Assembly: GCA_021648745.1 (NCBI GenBank)
Contig: JAKISE010000017.1
Span: 1-47,127 of the forward strand
Length of the DNA stretch: 47,127 bases
Direction: 5' to 3'
Source of the DNA: Cyclobacteriaceae bacterium
GTDB taxonomy: Bacteria > Bacteroidota > Bacteroidia > Cytophagales > Cyclobacteriaceae
This document shows positions 43,247 through 47,127 of the stretch, one piece after another (the stretch's first letter is position 1; each line of letters begins with the position of its first letter). Below the pieces are notes generated by a model. It was not told where the DNA came from. It worked only from the letters and a program-made list of their open reading frames with translations, and ran no database searches. The position numbers and the translations under genes were made by a program.

Positions 43247-44368
43247 ATGGGACTATTTGATAGCATAAGAGGAGAATTTATAGACATTATTGAGTGGACG
43301 GATGATTCCAGTGATACCCTTGTCTACAGATTTAAAAGGCACGACAACGAAATAAAAAATAACGCAAAGCTGGTTGTTAGAGAAGGGCAAACTGCTGTAT
43401 TAATCAACGAAGGGCAACTAGCAGATGTATTTACACCTGGTACTCATACGCTAAACACCCAAAATCTGCCTATCCTTTCAACATTAAAAGGGTGGAAGTA
43501 CGGATTTGACAGTCCTTTTAAGGCAGAAGTCTATTTTGTAAGTACACGTAATTTTACAGATCAAAAATGGGGCACTAAAAACCCTATTACCCTTTCCGAT
43601 GCACGCTTTGGCATGTTAGAAATTAGGGCGTTTGGTACTTATGTTATTAGAGTAGACGACCCTTCTAAGTTTATCAAAGAAATAGTAGGTACTGATGGTC
43701 ATTTTACCACGGATGAAATAACTAATCAGCTTAGAAGCTTAATTGTTACCCGATTTACAGATGCCATTGGTGAAGCAGAACTACCAGTTGAAAAATATGC
43801 TGCCAATACAAACGAGATCTCTAAGTTGGTAAAGGATATCATGCAAGAAGATTTCAATGCTTACGGCATTGGGCTTACCAAGTTCTTGATTGAAAATGTA
43901 TCAATGCCTGAAGAAATCAAGAAAGAAGTATTTGAGCTTAGTCGCTTAGATAAAATTGATTTAGACAAATTTGCAAGAATTAAGGCAGCTAAAGCTATTG
44001 AAAAAGCAGCTGAAAATGAAAGTGGGACTGCCGGAGCAGGAATGGGAATGGGAATGGGTTTCGCCATGGCCAACCAAATGGGTAATGCTTTTGCCCCTAA
44101 TCAAGGGCAGCAACAAACTGCTCAACCGGCAGCATCTGGAAGTGCTCCGCCCCCAATACCGGTAGCCGAAACCTATCATGTAGTTGTTAAGGGGCAGCAA
44201 TCTGGTCCTTTCGAGATGGGTACTTTACAAAAAATGATTTCTGAGAATCAAATTACGAAAGAATCATTGGTTTGGAAACAAGGTATGCCTACCTGGACTG
44301 CTGCCGGTCAGGTTTCATCTTTTACCAATTTATTTGGTGCTGTTCCTCCTCCCCTCCCTCCTAGTTAG
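43247..44368 (+). CDS. SPFH-domain protein with C-terminal GYF_2 domain (YdjI-like)
   Basis: 373 residues. Residues about 1-235 form an SPFH/band-7-like domain of the 'virion core protein' group (MGLFDSIRGEFIDIIEWTDDSSDTLVYRF, GQTAVLINEGQLADVFTPGTHTL, DIMQEDFNAYGIGLTKFLIENVSMP). A charged helix, a Gly/Met-rich stretch (AGMGMGMGFAMANQMG) and a Gln/Pro linker follow, then a GYF_2 domain (about residues 309-362: YHVVVKGQQSGPFEMGTLQKM, LVWKQGMPTWTAAGQV) and a PPPLPP tail. In Bacillus the homologue YdjI works with PspA and zinc-ribbon YdjG in membrane stress. The gene starts 166 bases after the cupin gene and is 3 bases before the zinc-ribbon gene, a clear pair. Confidence 0.85.
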   Translation: MGLFDSIRGEFIDIIEWTDDSSDTLVYRFKRHDNEIKNNAKLVVREGQTAVLINEGQLADVFTPGTHTLNTQNLPILSTLKGWKYGFDSPFKAEVYFVSTRNFTDQKWGTKNPITLSDARFGMLEIRAFGTYVIRVDDPSKFIKEIVGTDGHFTTDEITNQLRSLIVTRFTDAIGEAELPVEKYAANTNEISKLVKDIMQEDFNAYGIGLTKFLIENVSMPEEIKKEVFELSRLDKIDLDKFARIKAAKAIEKAAENESGTAGAGMGMGMGFAMANQMGNAFAPNQGQQQTAQPAASGSAPPPIPVAETYHVVVKGQQSGPFEMGTLQKMISENQITKESLVWKQGMPTWTAAGQVSSFTNLFGAVPPPLPPS

Positions 44369-44371
44369 GCA

Positions 44372-45481
44372 ATGGGTAATAGTGAAGGAAACATACAACC
44401 AACGGTAGATATCTTTGGTTGTACAGATTGTGGGGCAGATTTAAAATTCAAACCAGGCACTACAGCATTAACCTGTGAGTATTGTGGAGCAAAAAACGAA
44501 ATCCCTGTTTCAGATACTAAAATACAAGAACTAGATTTTCATGAGTATTTTGAAAAAGGTGCAAAAGAACTAGACACAATTGAGTTAAACCTTGTAAAGT
44601 GTAATACTTGTGGAGCAGAATCTTCGTTAGAACCTCATATTGCTTCATCCTCTTGTCCTTATTGTGCCACCCCTTTAATTGTAAGCAATGCGCATTCAGA
44701 AAGCATTATTCAGCCGAAAAGTTTACTCCCGTTTAAGCTTACAAAAAAAGAAGCGCTTGAGGCTTTTAAAATCTGGATAAACAAACTTTGGTTTGCTCCA
44801 AATTCTCTTAAAAAGGCCATCCTTTCATTCGATCATTTTAAGGGCGTCTATCTGCCTTTTTGGACATTTGACTCTAACACAACTACTAATTATACGGGCC
44901 AAAAAGGGGTTCACTATTATGTAAGTGAAACGTATTCAACTACTGAAAACGGTAAATCTGTAACGAAAACAAGGCAGGTACAAAAAACGAGGTGGAGTTA
45001 TGCTTCAGGACAAATAATTCATGCTTTTGATGATGTGTTAATACCGGCTTCTGAGTCGTTGCCTAAAAAACAAGTAAAGGAATTAGAGCCATGGGATTTA
45101 CCAAACCTTGTTCCATTTAACAAGAAGTATTTAAGTGGTTTTATTACTGAAAAGTACCAAGTAAATCTAGAAACCGGATTTAACAGAGCTAGAGTTGACA
45201 TGGAAGACAGTATCACTGGACTGATACGAAGAGATATTGGTGGTGATGTGCAACGTATTCATACCAGAAACACACAGTTTGAAGCAGTTACTTTTAAACA
45301 CATTTTATTGCCTGCTTATGTAAGTGCCTATAAATTTAAAGATAAGCTTTATAGGTTTATGGTAAATGCTCGTACGGGCGAAGTACAAGGAGAACGACCT
45401 TGGAGTACTGTTAAAATTGCGCTTGCCGTTGTTGGTGTAATTGCAGTGGCATTAGCAGCTTACTTTTTGTTTGGATCGTAA
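44372..45481 (+). CDS. Double zinc-ribbon membrane protein (YdjG-like)
   Basis: 369 residues with two TFIIB-like zinc ribbons of identical spacing, CX2C-X14-CX2C: C17, C20, C35, C38 and C77, C80, C95, C98. A long middle region (about residues 110-340) of unknown fold holds KGVYLPFWTFDSNTTTNYTGQKG and LLPAYVSAYKFKDKLYRFMVNARTGEVQGERPW. One membrane helix ends the protein (IALAVVGVIAVALAAYFLF), placing the ribbons in the cytoplasm as a tail-anchored protein. Often annotated as a 'primosomal/helicase-like' or TFIIB zinc-ribbon protein, but no nuclease or helicase motif is present. It pairs with the SPFH-GYF gene 3 bases upstream; together they resemble Bacillus YdjI and YdjG. Confidence 0.83.
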   Translation: MGNSEGNIQPTVDIFGCTDCGADLKFKPGTTALTCEYCGAKNEIPVSDTKIQELDFHEYFEKGAKELDTIELNLVKCNTCGAESSLEPHIASSSCPYCATPLIVSNAHSESIIQPKSLLPFKLTKKEALEAFKIWINKLWFAPNSLKKAILSFDHFKGVYLPFWTFDSNTTTNYTGQKGVHYYVSETYSTTENGKSVTKTRQVQKTRWSYASGQIIHAFDDVLIPASESLPKKQVKELEPWDLPNLVPFNKKYLSGFITEKYQVNLETGFNRARVDMEDSITGLIRRDIGGDVQRIHTRNTQFEAVTFKHILLPAYVSAYKFKDKLYRFMVNARTGEVQGERPWSTVKIALAVVGVIAVALAAYFLFGS

Positions 45482-45536
45482 AACTGCTAACCAATGTTTG
45501 TCTATAAACCTTAGGTCGGCCTTTAGGTATTGCTTC

Positions 45537-45656
45537 TTAAATGAGGTCAATGACTTTCTCGCATATATAATGCGTTGTTCCTACAATAAGGGTTATGATT
45601 ACAATAATCAGAAAACAAATGATTACTCTTTTTGCCTTGTTTTGAGTTTTCTTTTA
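45537..45656 (-). pseudogene. Possible truncated small membrane protein
   Basis: Minus-strand frame of about 40 codons with a strongly hydrophobic stretch (RVIICFLIIVIITLIVG) preceded by lysines and followed by a TAA at 45537. It has no plausible start codon: the frame is closed by a stop right at the border of the solo element end at 45657. It may be the 3' remainder of a gene cut by the element, or chance. Confidence 0.3.
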
Positions 45657-45686
45657 AACCTGAGTTCGGGATAAGGAATGCTGTCA
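45657..45686 (+). repeat. Solo copy of the inverted-repeat element end
   Basis: The 30 bases are identical to 41052-41081 (AACCTGAGTTCGGGATAAGG, then AATGCTGTCA), and TTTCATAAA recurs shortly after in both copies. No partner end in inverted orientation is found within the remaining 1.4 kb, so it is a single end, or the other end lies beyond the window. Confidence 0.75.
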
Positions 45687-45851
45687 AACATTTTCATAAA
45701 ACCTGTTGAAGGTTTTAGTCTTGGCCCTAAGATAATTCGCAGGTATCCTAAAGCAGCTAGCAATGATATTAACACCCAAATTTAAATAAGTTAGATTTTT
45801 TTTAAGGTGTTCATAATTTATTAACCTATCATCTGGCTAAGTGTCATACTC

Positions 45852-45990
45852 ATCGTCATTTTCGAGCGCCCGCCTCCCGAAGTTGTGCGGAGGGCAGGTA
45901 AGGCTCGGTAATCTCTGGGCTCTTCCGAGCCCACTATTGGAAGATTATCACCTTGGTTGGTTAACATAGATTGTCCCGTTAAACGGGACA
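45852..45990. repeat. Cluster of GC-rich REP-like palindromes
   Basis: Three fold-back units lie within about 140 bases of otherwise AT-rich DNA. First, GCGCCCGCCTCCC faces GGAGGGCAGG (about 45867-45898) with wobble and a bulge. Second, TGGGCTC-TTCC-GAGCCCA (45916-45933) is a perfect 7-bp stem with a tetraloop. Third, TGTCCCGTT-A-AACGGGACA (45972-45990) is a perfect 9-base palindrome. The opening CGTCATTTTCGAGCG resembles intergenic REP-type repeats I recall from Bacteroidota. No tandem spacing as in CRISPR arrays. Confidence 0.55.
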
Positions 45991-46210
45991 GTGGCAAGCT
46001 AAGTTGAAGGGTACAAGCCAATCTTTATAATTTTAGTTCGGACAAATGTTCAGTTATCAAAACAGATAATAGGGGCTTGTCCATGGATTGATTAGTTACA
46101 AAACTATTTTCACTTTTTATGGCATAATTTACAAAGCCAAATCTTGTGTTTTAACACTTATTAGTTAGGTTTTTAGGGTATTTCTTGCTGTACATAGACG
46201 ACATCGTATT

Positions 46211-47127
46211 TCAAAATTCTGTTCCTTTTTCCCATAAATAAACATCTTTAGGTACTGACTTTCCTTGTTTAACTTCGTACCAAACAGTTATCCAAGTATT
46301 TTTATCTTTTTCCCATGTAAGCTCATCTATTAAAATAGATTGACTTTGCCTTTCTTTTTGGGTGTATTTACCAGAAATGCCATTTCTAAATTCTCCTTGA
46401 GCATCATCTATAATAAATTGTTCTATAGAAACAGGAGTACCGTATTTTTTAATGGCTTCTAATTTTGTTAAAAGCATCAATTTTTGAATAGATAGATTGT
46501 TTTCTTTATATTCTTTACCGTTAAATTTTAATAGTGTCTTTTCTGTAGTGATTTTTTCTGTAGAATCACAATCACCATTTTCATCTATGTAACTTTTGGA
46601 TTCAATAATCTTGCTTTTTACTAAAATATCAACGTATGTATTTGTCATATTTTCAGAAATAATAAGCACTTTATTTTCATCAATAAACTTACCTGCACAA
46701 TTTGTATCCCATTCACCCCCAGAATTCATCACATCATATTTTTTTAAAATATTTTTCAGCGTATTCTCCGATTTTATAAACAAAGAAATTGTTTCATTTT
46801 CATAAGGATTTGCCTGCGAACTACCAACATATCTTACTCTTATTCCAAATGCCCTAATGTTATCCTTTACGTTGTATGGAGCTGTATCTATTGTTATTTC
46901 TACCAGCTTTATAGCATCAGAAACCCAACTATTTGTTTTAGAACTCTCAAAATATTGATGTACTATTTTTCCCGTTACACTATTTACTATTAATATATAA
47001 CTGTTGAGTTCAAAATACTGTTCACCTTCATCTACAATTTCGGGAATTACCATAATTGTTTCATTTAAGTTATTAGGTAACTCTTTATGTACAATTAATG
47101 CTGTCGCTATTTTATTCGGATTCAATT
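46211..47127 (-). CDS. Unrecognised protein, 5' partial
   Basis: About 305 codons, open to the right edge of the window: the apparent first codon (TTG at 47125) is only the last full codon, so the true start, and any signal peptide, lies outside. The visible part is mixed alpha/beta with many acidic and lysine residues. Notable pieces are ALIVHKELPNNLNETIMVIPEIVDEGEQYFELNSYILIVN near the visible start and GKSVPKDVYLWEKGTEF at the end. A repeated-looking layout of hydrophobic strands suggests an extracytoplasmic beta-rich protein. I do not recognise a family. It is preceded (on its 3' side) by the repeat-rich gene-free stretch and may belong to an accessory block that continues beyond the window. 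Confidence 0.65.
   Translation of the reverse strand, partial: LNPNKIATALIVHKELPNNLNETIMVIPEIVDEGEQYFELNSYILIVNSVTGKIVHQYFESSKTNSWVSDAIKLVEITIDTAPYNVKDNIRAFGIRVRYVGSSQANPYENETISLFIKSENTLKNILKKYDVMNSGGEWDTNCAGKFIDENKVLIISENMTNTYVDILVKSKIIESKSYIDENGDCDSTEKITTEKTLLKFNGKEYKENNLSIQKLMLLTKLEAIKKYGTPVSIEQFIIDDAQGEFRNGISGKYTQKERQSQSILIDELTWEKDKNTWITVWYEVKQGKSVPKDVYLWEKGTEF

Larger units (their letters stand above)
45482..46210. other. 729-base region without an intact gene
   Basis: Contents from left to right: a short minus-strand hydrophobic frame fragment (45537-45656), a solo copy of the 41051-type element end (45657-45686), AT-rich DNA, a GC-rich cluster of palindromes (about 45852-45990), and AT-rich DNA up to the stop of the last gene. 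Frames of up to about 66 codons occur on both strands but show no recognisable motif. This looks like repeat-invaded, decaying DNA. Confidence 0.6.

Noticed and set aside
45840..46020. CRISPR-like repeats
   Set aside because: The palindromes differ from each other and are not regularly spaced direct repeats; no cas gene nearby.

Overview
The window is chromosomal DNA of a Bacteroidota bacterium, most likely of the Cytophagia type. The reasons are AT-rich DNA, almost no Shine-Dalgarno sequences, several TAnnTTTG promoter -7 elements, two PorG-like (type IX secretion) outer-membrane genes beside uppS-bamA-ompH-ompH, and a DAHP synthase carrying its chorismate mutase at the C-terminus. Most of the window is core metabolism and envelope genes. 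No tRNA, rRNA, CRISPR array or intact transposase was seen.

Bases 1-10578 (+): branched-chain amino acid genes ilvB (5' end outside the window), ilvN, ilvC and ilvA, then both subunits of glutamate synthase (gltB, gltD). Bases 10579-16025 (+): a hairpin, a secreted protein of unknown function, then the phenylalanine/tyrosine operon pheA - aminotransferase - tyrA - DAHP synthase/chorismate mutase. Between the secreted gene and pheA is what looks like a complete ribosome-mediated attenuator. It has a 24-codon leader peptide with eight aromatic residues in a run of nine, an antiterminator stem, and a competing intrinsic terminator that ends 10 bases before the pheA start codon. This is the most notable find.

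Bases 16083-19391 (-): a nucleotide-sugar operon, transcribed ugd - uxs - galE. Bases 19548-22229 (+): an acyl-CoA dehydrogenase, then rpsU - xer recombinase - hpf, closed by a terminator shared with convergent metK. Bases 22277-25803 (-): pdxJ - alpha/beta hydrolase - tetrapyrrole-type methyltransferase - metK. Bases 25863-35708 (+): yqeY-like gene, cvpA, alpha/beta hydrolase, CBS-ACT protein, nadK, two PorG/DUF6089 genes, uppS, bamA and two Skp/OmpH chaperones, ending at a good terminator.

From 35786 the content is more accessory: an LD-carboxypeptidase, an orphan TPR histidine kinase, a SCO1 lipoprotein, an outer-membrane protein, a TIGR04282-type nucleotidyl/glycosyltransferase, a GH113-like lipoprotein, a cupin, and a two-gene SPFH-GYF plus double-zinc-ribbon membrane module resembling Bacillus YdjI/YdjG. 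This part carries a 267-bp inverted-repeat element (41051-41317) that abuts a 5'-truncated arginase-family gene. A solo copy of the element's end lies at 45657, next to another truncated reading frame. A gene-free stretch follows with GC-rich REP-like palindromes. The window ends inside an unrecognised minus-strand gene.
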